From Solwaraspora sp. WMMD791 (GTDB taxonomy: Bacteria > Actinomycetota > Actinomycetes > Mycobacteriales > Micromonosporaceae), in the NCBI RefSeq assembly GCF_029581195.1, contig NZ_CP120737.1, forward strand, positions 2,232,001-2,296,000: a stretch of 64,000 bases of DNA. Reading direction: 5' to 3'. This document shows, one piece after another, positions 8,399 through 16,603 of this stretch. A program made the position numbers and the translations under genes. A model generated the notes under the pieces. That model saw only the letters and a program-made list of their open reading frames with translations, was not told the DNA's origin and searched no databases. Position 1 is the first letter of the stretch. Each line of letters opens with the position of its first letter.

Positions 8399-8952
8399 CG
8401 GACCGGCCCCGACGCTGCCGGCTGGTCGGACAGGGTGATCCAGTAGCGGCGGGTGCGGCCGAGCTCGGTGTCCCGTACGTCCTCCAGCACGCCGCCGTGG
8501 CGTTCGATGACCCGCGCCGACGCGGCGTTGCCGTCAGCGCAGGTGATCAGGACCCGGTCCAGGCCGCGGGCGGCGGCCAGCGGCAGCACCGCGCCGAGCG
8601 CCCAGGTCGCGACCCGTCGGCCCCGGGCCGACGGCCGTACGCCGTACCCGATGTGCCCACCGGCGCGCAGCAGGAAGTCGTTGAGCCGGTGCCGCAGCGA
8701 GATCGCCCCGAGGTAGCTGCCCTGCTCGACGATCCACCAGTGGGTGGCGTGCACCCGTCCTTCGTCGGCGGGCAGCGACTCGTCGCCCTGGCGGCGCAGC
8801 CGGTCGACCCAGGCGGCGAACCCGGCGGCCGTGTCGACGTCGTCGGCCGGGCGCAGCCCACTGCCGTCCTGATGAGTGCCGGGCCCCCACTCCTCGCGGG
8901 CGGCAAGCCACGACGCGTACAGCTCGGCGGTGGGTGCGATCAGTTCGGGCAC
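8395..8952 (-). CDS. GNAT family N-acetyltransferase
   Basis: A 185-aa protein with the acetyl-CoA-binding GNAT core. The segment GVRPSARGRRVATWALGAVL is motif A with its R/Q-x-x-G-x-A-like loop, and the C-terminal part NAASARVIERHGG is typical of motif B. It resembles the predicted acetyltransferases (COG3981) that act on small molecules; the substrate is unknown. The GTG at 8952 is preferred because a TAACCT -10 box sits 7 nt upstream, which fits a leaderless mRNA, while the frame to 8994 has no ribosome site. Its stop overlaps the start of nfi by 4 bp. Confidence 0.78.
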   Translation of the reverse strand: MPELIAPTAELYASWLAAREEWGPGTHQDGSGLRPADDVDTAAGFAAWVDRLRRQGDESLPADEGRVHATHWWIVEQGSYLGAISLRHRLNDFLLRAGGHIGYGVRPSARGRRVATWALGAVLPLAAARGLDRVLITCADGNAASARVIERHGGVLEDVRDTELGRTRRYWITLSDQPAASGPVR

Positions 8953-8962
8953 GCCGGGCAGG

Positions 8963-9499
8963 TTAGCCCGGCGGCCCGCCCGGTGCCACGCCATTGCGGT
9001 GTCGCAGCACCGCCTCGGCCAGATCTTCGACCCGGCACCTCAGGCCGACCGTGCCGATGTGCACCCCGGAGTAGCCGGTCCGCCGGTTGACCCGCAGCAG
9101 GATTCGCGCCGAGCGGCTCGACAGCGCCGCACGTTCCGCACCGGGGAACAGGTCGAGGGTCAGGAACCGTTGCCGGCCCACGCCGGTGACCCGGACCGAC
9201 GCGACCGACAGCCACGGGATGGTCCGGGGCGACAGCCGACGGTCCAGCACACCCCAGGGGCCGATCAGCACGATGGGCCGACGTTGGAATAGCTGCCAGA
9301 CCAGGCGCAGCACACCGGCCGTAAACAGGGCCAGGCCGAGGGCACCGACCAGCAGGTACGCCGCCGCGAGCGGATGCGGCAGCCCGTCGAGGCCGCTGAC
9401 CGCCATCACCAGGCAGGCAGCGATCAACGCCAGCCCGGCGACGACCCAGCCGAGGGTGCGCCAGAACGACCGGTGGAACGCGGCCGCCGGCTCGCCCAC
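8963..9499 (-). CDS. two-TM membrane protein with PH-like domain
   Basis: A 178-aa protein. Two hydrophobic helices (about 15-35 and 45-68) are followed by a basic domain of beta-strand character that begins RRPIVLIGPWGVLDRR and resembles bacterial PH-like membrane proteins. Function unknown. The GTG at 9499 is chosen because CAGGGGAGAAGC precedes it at good spacing; the open frame continues to an ATG at 9610 but that extension lacks a ribosome site and is polar and unlike the rest. Confidence 0.65.
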   Translation of the reverse strand: MGEPAAAFHRSFWRTLGWVVAGLALIAACLVMAVSGLDGLPHPLAAAYLLVGALGLALFTAGVLRLVWQLFQRRPIVLIGPWGVLDRRLSPRTIPWLSVASVRVTGVGRQRFLTLDLFPGAERAALSSRSARILLRVNRRTGYSGVHIGTVGLRCRVEDLAEAVLRHRNGVAPGGPPG

Positions 9500-9561
9500 C
9501 GCTTCTCCCCTGTCCTGTCGTTGTGCCACCCGACCAGCATGACCGGTGCCGACCGCAGGAC

Positions 9562-9690
9562 TCAGACGCTCGGCGGCGGCGTGGTGGTCAGTTCGCCACA
9601 TTTCGGGCACCAGCGGCTCTTGACCCGGAACGAGAACAGCCCGGCCAGGTAGCCGAGCACCGTGGCACTGGTCAACGCGCAGATCTCCAT
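9562..9690 (-). CDS. small membrane protein with CxxC knuckle
   Basis: A 42-aa gene. It has an N-terminal hydrophobic helix (about 3-21, LTSATVLGYLAGLFSF), a basic stretch, then WCPKCG with a CxxC that could bind zinc or form a disulfide, and a Pro-rich tail. AGGAAAGG lies about 10 nt before the ATG, which supports translation. Codon use is normal for the genome, with high GC at third positions. Function unknown. It sits between the PH-like protein and the GPP34 gene, on the same strand. Confidence 0.55.
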   Translation of the reverse strand: MEICALTSATVLGYLAGLFSFRVKSRWCPKCGELTTTPPPSV

Positions 9691-9816
9691 CGTCGTCTGC
9701 CTTTCCTGTCGTCTTGTGTCGTCTTCTGTCGTCGGTGGTGGGACGGGGTCGGGCCGGCGGTTGCCGCCACCGGCCCGACCCCAGCTCGGTGGGCGGCGTC
9801 CGGGCCGGCGCGTCGG

Positions 9817-10455
9817 TCAGCCCCGGTGGGCGGCGACGGTGCGGCCGAGCGCCGCGCGGGTCTGCCGGGCCAGGTCAGCGATCGGCGGCCAGCCGTGGTC
9901 GACGAGGCGGCGCAGGTCGTCGTAGGCGTGCGGCGGTGCGCCGTCGAGGAGGTGCCGGTCGAGGCCGCAGGCCCAGGCGAGAGCGGCGAGGCCCTGGTCG
10001 GTGACGTCGAGACGCCGCCGGGCGCGTAGCGCGGTGGCCAGCCGGGCGGTCGGCCAGGCGGCGGTGTTCATGTCGGTCGGCACCCACCGTTCGTCGCGGC
10101 CGACGAGGCGCCGGCGGGTCACTTCCCGGCGTACGTGGCCGGCGCGGGTCAGCCGGGTGGTGACCTGCCGTACGGCGGTGTCGCTGAGCACTTCCACCCA
10201 GGTCCGCACCGGTTGCGGGGTCGGCGCGGCGCTGATCTGGGCGAGCAGGCCGTGCACCAGATCGTCCGGTGGGACGATCCTCGCCCCGACGGCGACCCGG
10301 CCGTGCCGGACGGTGATCCACTGTGGGTAGAGCAGTTCGGCGAGCAGTGCGGCGGCCAGGCCGTGGCGCAGTGCCCGGGGGTGCAGCAGTGGGCGGCCGT
10401 GCAGCCGGTGGTGGGCCATCCGGAACAGGTCGTCAGCCAGCGGGTACGTGGGCAT
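9817..10455 (-). CDS. GPP34 (GOLPH3/Vps74-like) family protein
   Basis: A 212-aa mostly helical protein that begins LADDLFRMAHHRLHGRPLL and contains HGLAAALLAELL. This is the pattern of bacterial GPP34 proteins, relatives of the eukaryotic phosphoinositide-binding Golgi protein GOLPH3. Bacterial members are common in actinomycetes and their role is not established; lipid or membrane binding is inferred from the family. GAGGAG precedes the ATG. No catalytic motif is expected in this fold. Confidence 0.7.
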   Translation of the reverse strand: MPTYPLADDLFRMAHHRLHGRPLLHPRALRHGLAAALLAELLYPQWITVRHGRVAVGARIVPPDDLVHGLLAQISAAPTPQPVRTWVEVLSDTAVRQVTTRLTRAGHVRREVTRRRLVGRDERWVPTDMNTAAWPTARLATALRARRRLDVTDQGLAALAWACGLDRHLLDGAPPHAYDDLRRLVDHGWPPIADLARQTRAALGRTVAAHRG

Positions 10456-10544
10456 GGTGGCTCCTCGTCGGCGCAGTGACAGGGTGGGGCTGGTCCGTGG
10501 GTGGGGTCGCGTCGGCCGGGATCGCGTGGGGCGGGTGGGGCGGC

Positions 10545-10906
10545 TCAGGTACGCCAGACGATCAGCACCTCGTCGGCGTCGGCACCGACGTACACCTGAT
10601 CGATGGCGTCGCCGATCACCTCAGCCTGGGTACGCGGCGTCGCGGCGGCGGCCAGGTCGGGGCGGCGGCGGGCGATGGACAGGCCCACGAGCCGCTCGAT
10701 CCGGCCGGCGTCGACCGGTCGCAGCCGGCAACCACACGGCCCCGGTACGCCCGACCACCGTCAGCGGTCCACAACGGCTCCAGCCGCCGCCCACACGCCG
10801 CACACATCAGGACCCCACGCAGCAGCCACTGGTCGGACGTGTCGCCGCGCTCGGGTTCCCCGACCGGTGGGCCGTCTTCGGGCAGGTCAGAGCGCAGCGA
10901 AGGCAT
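10545..10906 (-). pseudogene. frameshifted recombinase-type zinc-ribbon protein
   Basis: Translation from the ATG at 10906 (AGGAG at good spacing) gives LLRGVLMCAACGRRLEPLW, the zinc beta-ribbon seen in large serine recombinases, then AYRG. At about 10740 the frame must shift to read PCGCRLRPVDAGRIERL, which completes the zinc ribbon, and runs to a stop at 10545-10547. The break falls in a short run of C on the plus strand, where one missing base would repair it. The protein would be about 120 aa, so it is either a recombinase C-terminal fragment or a free-standing zinc-ribbon gene. A sequencing error cannot be excluded. Confidence 0.6.
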
Positions 10907-11145
10907 CGAAGGACTCCTACGGGTTCACGAGGTTGACCGGCGACGGAACGGGCGCCACCGGCACAGCGGACTGAAGATCACAGATCGTCGCGATCTAGTA
11001 ACCCGCTTGGATCGACAGTGGCACGCCGAATCTGGTCCGTCAATTCTTCCATGGAAAAATCTTGAGACCATCTCGATCAGTCGGCTTTAATGATCAAGAT
11101 GGATCGCGCTAGCCTGGTTGCGCTGACAGGCATGGATGGTCCAAG

Positions 11146-12039
11146 ATGGCGGAATCCACCTCACCCACTGTGGAGGCAGACGTGCCCAAGGTCGTCGGTC
11201 CAACCATCCCGCGCTGGCAGCTCGGCGAGGAGCTCACCCGCCTACGCCGCGCCGCCAACCTCACCGAGGCAGACGTCGCCGACAAACTCGGCTGCTCCGA
11301 GTCGAAGATCAAGAAGGTCGAGGCCGGCTACGTCGGCACCAACCGCGCCGAACTGCTGGTCATGCTCGACATGTACGGCGTCACCGACGAGGCCGCCCGC
11401 AACGACATGATCGAGCTGCAGAAGCGCGGCAAGGAGCGCGGCTGGTGGTCCAAGTTCGGCATGGTGCCCCAGCAGTTCGCGACCTTCCTCAGCCTGGAGT
11501 CCTCGGCAACCAGCATCCGCGTCTTCGAGCCGCTGATGGTCCACGGGCTCCTGCAGACCGAGGACTACACCCGCGCGATCGTCTCGACGCATACGCCTGG
11601 GCTCACGCCGGATGAGATCGAACGGCAGGTGCAGATCCGCCGCGCCCGCCAAGAGCGGATCTTCGCGGACCCGCCGCAGACCTGGATCATCCTCGACGAG
11701 GCGGTCCTGCACCGCCGGGTCGGCGGCACCGACGCCATGCGCGCCCAGCTCACCCACATCCTCGACACCGTCAAGGCCAACCGTTGGCTCACCCTCCAGG
11801 TCGTCCCGTACAGCCACGGCAGCTACCCCGGTGAGCTCGGCGCGTTCACGATCTTCGACTTCGAGGAGGACATCCACTCCCCCGTCGTCTACGTGGAAGG
11901 TCAGGCCGGCGGCCTCTATCTCGAACGTGACGCGGACCTGCGCCGGTGTAACCTGGCGTACAACCACATCACGGCCGCCGCGCTCAGCCCACCCGAGAGC
12001 GCCAAGCTGATCACCGCCCTGACCCGCGCCACGGGTTGA
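11146..12039 (+). CDS. XRE-family regulator with DUF5753
   Basis: A 297-aa protein. A helix-turn-helix of the XRE type lies at about 25-80 (LRRAANLTEADVADKLGCSE), followed by the DUF5753 domain (about 105-290) with FEPLMVHGLLQTEDYTRA, VVPYSHGSYPGELGAF and VVYVEGQAGG. Proteins of this kind are abundant in Streptomyces and Micromonospora and are paired with DUF397 proteins (Scr1/BldB-type modules), where they influence differentiation or act like antitoxin regulators. The DUF397 gene follows within 20 bp. It provides an intact comparison for the broken copy at 39195-39897. Confidence 0.88.
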   Translation: MAESTSPTVEADVPKVVGPTIPRWQLGEELTRLRRAANLTEADVADKLGCSESKIKKVEAGYVGTNRAELLVMLDMYGVTDEAARNDMIELQKRGKERGWWSKFGMVPQQFATFLSLESSATSIRVFEPLMVHGLLQTEDYTRAIVSTHTPGLTPDEIERQVQIRRARQERIFADPPQTWIILDEAVLHRRVGGTDAMRAQLTHILDTVKANRWLTLQVVPYSHGSYPGELGAFTIFDFEEDIHSPVVYVEGQAGGLYLERDADLRRCNLAYNHITAAALSPPESAKLITALTRATG

Positions 12040-12056
12040 CCGACGAGGAGCAGCAC

Positions 12057-12266
12057 GTGACCCCCGACCTCGACCTCAGCACTGCCGTCTGGCGCAAGAG
12101 CAGGAAGTCATCCACGAACGGTGGCTGCGTCGAGGTCGCCAACCTGGGTCAGGCGTACGCGCTCCGCGACTCCAAGAACCCGGACGGCCCGGTCCTCATC
12201 TTCACCCCAGAGGAGTGGGACTGCTTCCTCGACGGCGCAGAAAAGGGCGAGTTCCGCCAACTCTGA
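12057..12266 (+). CDS. DUF397 protein
   Basis: A 69-aa DUF397 protein with the family signatures WRKSRKSSTNGGCVEV, ALRDSKNPDGPVL and FTPEEWDCFL. Such small proteins are partners of the DUF5753 regulator encoded just upstream. The GTG at 12057 follows GACGAGGAG at good spacing and is preferred to an ATG-like start at 12036 that would overlap the regulator. The gene is in the same operon. Confidence 0.85.
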   Translation: MTPDLDLSTAVWRKSRKSSTNGGCVEVANLGQAYALRDSKNPDGPVLIFTPEEWDCFLDGAEKGEFRQL

Positions 12267-12355
12267 CCTACTTCCGTAGGCCCCAGGGACACCGAGGTCA
12301 TCACCGGTTCTGGCGGATGGACACTCAGAGAAACATATCGATGTAGCTTGCCTCG

Positions 12356-12673
12356 CTACAACAAGCCCTCATCGATTTGAACGCAGTCCGACACTAGTTC
12401 TTGCAGCTCAAATGCGATAGCCATGATTCGCTCCCCAACTTCCCCAGCATATGAATTCGAGTTCGATTCGGTTGCCGGAAATATGTCGACTAGTATGTTG
12501 ACACCCAGTCGTGGGATAGCATCAAGATTCGCCCAAGCCGAGGCACATGCCCCAAGAGCGGACTTGAGCGACTCCAACGCCGACTCATCTAGCCCACGGT
12601 TCATTCGAAGCGAAAGATCGAACTCCTTCCAGGAGTCAGCCAGAAACTGCAATTCCTGCGAGACAATGATCAC
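12356..12673 (-). CDS. candidate immunity protein for RHS toxin tip
   Basis: A 105-aa acidic, helical protein of no family I recognise. The GTG at 12673 has GGAGG 6-7 nt upstream and overlaps the TGA of the preceding toxin fragment as GTGA, so it is translationally coupled to it. In polymorphic toxin loci the immunity gene sits exactly here, directly after the toxin tip. The gene and its surroundings are clearly lower in GC than the flanks, which suggests transfer. Its role as an immunity protein is inferred from position, size and coupling only. Confidence 0.6.
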   Translation of the reverse strand: MIIVSQELQFLADSWKEFDLSLRMNRGLDESALESLKSALGACASAWANLDAIPRLGVNILVDIFPATESNSNSYAGEVGERIMAIAFELQELVSDCVQIDEGLL

Positions 12674-13481
12674 GATGGACCTCCAACGACCCAAGAGATT
12701 GCATCGGCGGGCACCCGACCCGTCAGTAGCACCTCTCCGGAAGATTTAGCTCTATTGATTGCAGTAAAACCTTTGATGCCATGCTGCGCCCGCCCCGCGT
12801 CAGTGGATAGATCGAAAACGCCACCTGAAACCTTGTCAAGATCAATCCTAACCATACGCCCCGATGACCATTGATCTGCGGCAGCCAAACTTCTCGTGGT
12901 GGAAATGTACTGCGATCGCCAGTTGGCTCGACTCCCGTTCAGCACATGTCCGGCCGGCGTGTACGTCGCACCTGGGTTCTTCGCAACCAGACCATCCGCT
13001 GGATCCTCATCCGGTCGCAGATTTCGATAGACGAAATCACCTTCGCCCTGGTCCGGAACACTGCCGGTGGCGCCCTGGACCGGGCGGTGGCTTCGCTGGC
13101 GTCCCGGCGGCTGGTCGCCGCGTCGAAGCCGGGCTCGGCGACACCGGTCGGGGTGGTCGGGACCGCCGGGTCGTGCGGCTGGTACGGCGGCAGGGTGCCG
13201 GCTGCCTGCTCGGCAACCCGACCGGCACCGCCGTCGGCGTCGGTCGCGTCTGCCGGGACGTGATGGTCACCGGTGAACGGTGCCGGTCCGGCCATCGCCG
13301 GCGCACCGAGCGCGGCCGCCGCAGCCGACCACAGGGGACGTTTCGAGGCCCATGACCAGAGCCAGGAGACCGGCCAATTGTCGGCCGGTACGGCACCGGC
13401 CGGCACGGCGACGGTCAGCCCGAACAGCAGCAGCGTGACGATGGCGATCCGCCGGGACGCACGACCGATGGCACGGCGCAT
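12670..13481 (-). pseudogene. RHS polymorphic toxin with core deleted
   Basis: From the ATG at 13481 (GGGGGAGGG upstream) the frame encodes a signal peptide, then PADNW, HHVPADATDADG, GTLPPYQPH and GFDAATSRRDASEAT, the typical N-terminus of a secreted actinobacterial RHS/YD-repeat protein. Near 13060-13085 this stops making sense. A different frame, open to the stop at 12670, gives FVYRNLRPDEDPADGLVAK, NPGATYTPAGHV, YISTTRSL and RIDLDKVSGGVFDLST. That is the ADP-ribosyltransferase-like toxin tip found at the C-terminus of many RHS proteins. The roughly 1500-2000-residue repeat core is gone and the fusion is out of frame, so the protein is dead. The candidate immunity gene follows with a 4-bp overlap. 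Confidence 0.7.
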
Positions 13482-13657
13482 GGCCGCCCTCCCCCGTGTA
13501 CCGAAAACTGTCCGACATCGATCATGCCGACGTCGGACAGTCTCCGATGGCACAAGCGGAGCGCACAAGCATCCGTACGGAGGGTTGACCACACATCGCC
13601 GTCGGCGATTTAATCCCCGGCTCAGCCGATGGCTCGGTCCCCGACTGAGTCCTCAGC

Positions 13658-14233
13658 TCAGTCATCGGCCGGAGCACCGACCGCCGCGTCCACCAGTTCC
13701 CGGACCCGCTGCTGCAGCGCCGCATCGTCGGTTTCGGTCACCACGGTCACGTTGCCGGCGTCGACCGCCGCCGATCCATCGTCGACCAGTACGAAGCTGG
13801 CCTGCGGGTGCCGGGCGGCGTCGCGGACCGTCGCCGCCACCGGCCCCTCACCCACCGCGAGAATCAGCTCACACCCGCTGCCGGCGAGGCTGGCGAGATA
13901 GCTCGCCGCGTTGTCGGCGGTCTGCGGGCCGTCCACTTCGAGGAACTGCACTCTGGCTCGCGTCTGCAGCGACGACTCCTGCATCGCGGTCCATACCGGC
14001 GCGGCGGCCGGGTCGGTCACCCCGGCCGCGCCGGTGAGCAGGCACACGGTGACGTCCCGGTACTCGCGGGCGCGGGGCTCAGCCGGATCGTTCGGCCACA
14101 GCGCCGCCACCAGCACCGCCAGAACGACGACGACCAGCGCGGCAATGACAGCGAGTAGTACGATCCGGGCCCGCCGTCCACTGAGGCGACCCGGTGTCGG
14201 CTGGCGGTCTCGACCGCCCACACGCTTCGGCAC
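13658..14233 (-). CDS. membrane-anchored periplasmic-binding-like protein
   Basis: A 191-aa protein starting at a GTG. Basic N-terminus, one membrane helix (about 23-47), then an extracytoplasmic domain with alternating strands and helices (VTVCLLTGAAGV, ASYLASLAGSGCELILAVGE, ASFVLVDDG). The pattern resembles half of a BMP/PnrA-like solute-binding fold but is too short for a full two-lobe protein. A role in ligand sensing is possible. No partner genes are adjacent. Confidence 0.55.
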   Translation of the reverse strand: MPKRVGGRDRQPTPGRLSGRRARIVLLAVIAALVVVVLAVLVAALWPNDPAEPRAREYRDVTVCLLTGAAGVTDPAAAPVWTAMQESSLQTRARVQFLEVDGPQTADNAASYLASLAGSGCELILAVGEGPVAATVRDAARHPQASFVLVDDGSAAVDAGNVTVVTETDDAALQQRVRELVDAAVGAPADD

Positions 14234-14544
14234 GGTCGCACCCTACCCGTCGGCAACCGCCGCTCCGCCGCACTGCTGCCGGTGTGGCACCGTAGGCGCA
14301 GGCCAGGCGGTCAGCGGTGATGGGCCACCGCTGAGATTAGAACCAGGCTACGCTCCAGGACGTTGGAGTTGACGGAATTGATTCTTCATTGGATTCCAGA
14401 CACTTCGTGACGCGACCTAGAAGTTGCACTTTGCGCGGGAGCCGAGTTTCTCCTACCGCATTTCTCAATTCAGAGTCATGTGGATGAGTCTGGGGCGAAA
14501 TAGCCGTTTGTTGATTGATATTCGAGCCATGGCGGCGAGTCTGC
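14234..14544. other. gene-free, lower-GC stretch
   Basis: No supported gene. From about 14330 to 14525 the base composition drops well below the flanks, as in the RHS remnant nearby. The open frames there lack ribosome sites and domain motifs. It looks like residue of an insertion or deletion event. Confidence 0.4.
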
Positions 14545-14578
14545 CGGGTGCCTACGCACCTCGTCGCGCAGGCACCCG
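14545..14578 (-). terminator. hairpin after methyltransferase-like gene
   Basis: Nine-bp arms CGGGTGCCT and AGGCACCCG with a 16-nt loop lie 10 bp beyond the stop of the leftward gene 14588-15106. Confidence 0.5.
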
Positions 14579-14587
14579 TACCGCAGG

Positions 14588-15106
14588 TCATTTCACCGCG
14601 CGGATGTCCTGGATGACGCCGTACCCGTCCGCGTTGTGTGTCACCTGGTGGGGACCGAAGACGTCCTGGAGCGCCTGGTCAAGGTGTCCACCCGGGTTGA
14701 TGGTCCCCAGACCCGCACGGATGACCACCCGTCCACCCGCCTGCAGCAGCCGGTGCGCGGCTCGCACTGCGGTCAGGCACCAGCCGCGGTTGGCGAACAG
14801 CGGGCCGGGCAGGTTCTCGAAGAATATGACGGAGAATCTGCCGCCCGGCAGGTCCTCGGTGTGGTCGGCGACCCAGAAGTCGCCGACCCGGTGCGGCCCC
14901 TGGGCGTGATTGACGTCGATCGTGTAACTCAGGTGTGCAGGAATGAAGATGTCGGCGTGGGTGTTCGGGTTCCCGAGCGGAATCCGGTGCCCAGGAAGCT
15001 GGTTTCCACCGACGTCGACGACATGGGTGGTCCCACATCCGACAACGATGATCGGCTCGTTGTTGTAGGGCAGATTGTCGACTGCGGGCATGAGGGCAGG
15101 CTGCAC
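14588..15106 (-). CDS. SAM-methyltransferase-like orphan protein
   Basis: A 172-aa protein starting at a GTG with GGAGGT 4 nt upstream. The order of segments follows a class I methyltransferase fold: IIVVGCGTTHVVDVG as the SAM glycine loop, YTIDVNHA as the acidic second strand, GRFSVIFFENLP as motif IV, and AAHRLLQAGGRVVIRAG as the usual post-IV helix and strand. The length is at the short end for a complete domain. No partner gene shows a substrate. It lies beside a low-GC patch and the RHS remnant, so it may also be a detached tip domain of a larger polymorphic protein. Confidence 0.6.
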   Translation of the reverse strand: MQPALMPAVDNLPYNNEPIIVVGCGTTHVVDVGGNQLPGHRIPLGNPNTHADIFIPAHLSYTIDVNHAQGPHRVGDFWVADHTEDLPGGRFSVIFFENLPGPLFANRGWCLTAVRAAHRLLQAGGRVVIRAGLGTINPGGHLDQALQDVFGPHQVTHNADGYGVIQDIRAVK

Positions 15107-15259
15107 GGTGACCTCCGGGCACGGAATGGATTCAGGTCAACGCTATGCCGAATCCCGCCCGACCCCTACTGTCTGTCCGGGACCGGTCACACGAATGCCC
15201 TCAATGCACGATGTGTCGTGTCGTGGAACCGGGTTCCCTGGCGCGAAGGACCCTGTCCG

Positions 15260-16450
15260 TCAGCGCTGGGCTCCGACCCCGCCGATGGTCGGCCCGTCCG
15301 GCCACAGCGCGGTGAGGTCGGCGGGGGTCAACGGCCCCTGGTACGCGGCCCGCAGCACGGCCGTACGGGCGGCGGGGCCGCCGGTGTCGGCCAGCGCGAC
15401 GAACCAGTCGATACCGGCCGGGTACGCCCACAGGTACGACCGCAGTTGCGGGTCGACGCTGCGGTCAGTCAACGCGTTGCCGATCTCCTCGTCGGTCCAG
15501 AACGGCACCCGCTGCCGCGCCCACCGCACACAGTCGGCCACCGGCACGCCGTCGTCGACCGCCCGGTGCAGGCCGGCGCGGACCAGCTGGGTGTAGTGCG
15601 CCAGCCGGACCCGCGCCACCGCCGGGGCGTCGTCGCCGATGACGAACAGCGGCCACGCCTGCGCCAGCCCTTCCAGCAGCACCTGGGTGTCGGTGTGCAC
15701 CGACAGCAGGCGTACCGCGCCGTCGTCGACGGCGGTCCACCGCGCGTACCAGCTGGCCGACTGCAGGGCGTGGCCGAGCACTTCGTGCAGCGCGAACACC
15801 CGCGCCTGGGTCTCGGTGAACTCGGCGCGGTGCCGGTTCAGTCGCAGTCGGGCGGCCGTGCCGGCGCCGTCGAGCCAGTACGACCAGTAGGCGTCGACCT
15901 CGACCTGTTCGATCGTCAACTGGTACGGCGCGTCGGTGCCGGTCGCCGCCCGTACCAGTGGTTCCAGGTCGGTCGCGGCCTGTTCGATCGCGTCGGCGGC
16001 GTCCTGGCCGCGCAGCCGGCCCTCGACCCTGGTGAGCTGGGTGAGGGTCCGGTCGTCCCAGTCGACGTCGAGGTCGGCCAGGCAGGCGCGGGCGCGGTCG
16101 CCGACCTGCGTGAGGTGGGCCTCGGACCAGCCGGCGCTGGCGCAGCCCTGGGTGCGCCGTAGGTAGTCGGCCAGCGGCAGCCGCTCCCCCAGCATCGCCT
16201 GCAGGTAGGTGCGGTCGGCGTCGACGCGGGTCCGCAGCCGGGTGTCGGCCCGGCAGGCCGGCTCGTCGGCGATGGCGGTCAGTTCGGCGAGTACGGCGAC
16301 CCGGCTGGTGGCCGGTGGCGGCGCGGCCGAGTCGGGCTGTGCTGGACGGCAGTCGTAGTCGATCACGGGGGTGGTGCCGCGTCGCCGTTCGTAGCCGTCC
16401 CAGGCGCGCAGCGTCGCTTCGATCCGGTCCCGCACCGCCGTCGTCGTCAT
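15260..16450 (-). CDS. DUF885-like metallopeptidase-type protein
   Basis: A 396-aa, largely helical protein. The motif FALHEVLGHALQ (about residue 255) has His-Glu-x-x-Gly-His, similar to the HExxPGHxxQ zinc site of DUF885 proteins with one residue fewer. A downstream Glu in LLEGLAQAW could be the third ligand. It is probably a cytoplasmic zinc hydrolase of unknown substrate; a signal peptide is absent. The ATG at 16450 was chosen because the frame continues upstream to 17644 only as antisense of the dioxygenase gene. It is divergent from that gene, with about 150 bp between them. Confidence 0.7.
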   Translation of the reverse strand: MTTTAVRDRIEATLRAWDGYERRRGTTPVIDYDCRPAQPDSAAPPPATSRVAVLAELTAIADEPACRADTRLRTRVDADRTYLQAMLGERLPLADYLRRTQGCASAGWSEAHLTQVGDRARACLADLDVDWDDRTLTQLTRVEGRLRGQDAADAIEQAATDLEPLVRAATGTDAPYQLTIEQVEVDAYWSYWLDGAGTAARLRLNRHRAEFTETQARVFALHEVLGHALQSASWYARWTAVDDGAVRLLSVHTDTQVLLEGLAQAWPLFVIGDDAPAVARVRLAHYTQLVRAGLHRAVDDGVPVADCVRWARQRVPFWTDEEIGNALTDRSVDPQLRSYLWAYPAGIDWFVALADTGGPAARTAVLRAAYQGPLTPADLTALWPDGPTIGGVGAQR

Positions 16451-16603
16451 GGTCCCCATCCTGACGCACCCCGACCGGGCGGCAGCCGGGCACAGCGGAT
16501 CCACAGGCACGGCACAGCGGGCTGCTGGAGCGGACGGCCAGGGTTGGTCACAACCAAGGCACGACACCGATGACATGTCGTCGTCACGAACGGAGAAAAA
16601 CGG

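Noticed and set aside
9695-9730. TGTCGTCT short repeats before the small membrane protein gene
   Set aside because: Three short near-copies of eight bases may be chance or slippage; no function can be proposed.
12423-12749. 108-aa rightward frame opposite the immunity candidate
   Set aside because: The opposite strand has a ribosome site and coupling to the toxin tip, so the leftward frame is the better gene.
14337-14591. 84-aa leftward frame in the low-GC patch
   Set aside because: No ribosome site, no domain, and unusual composition.
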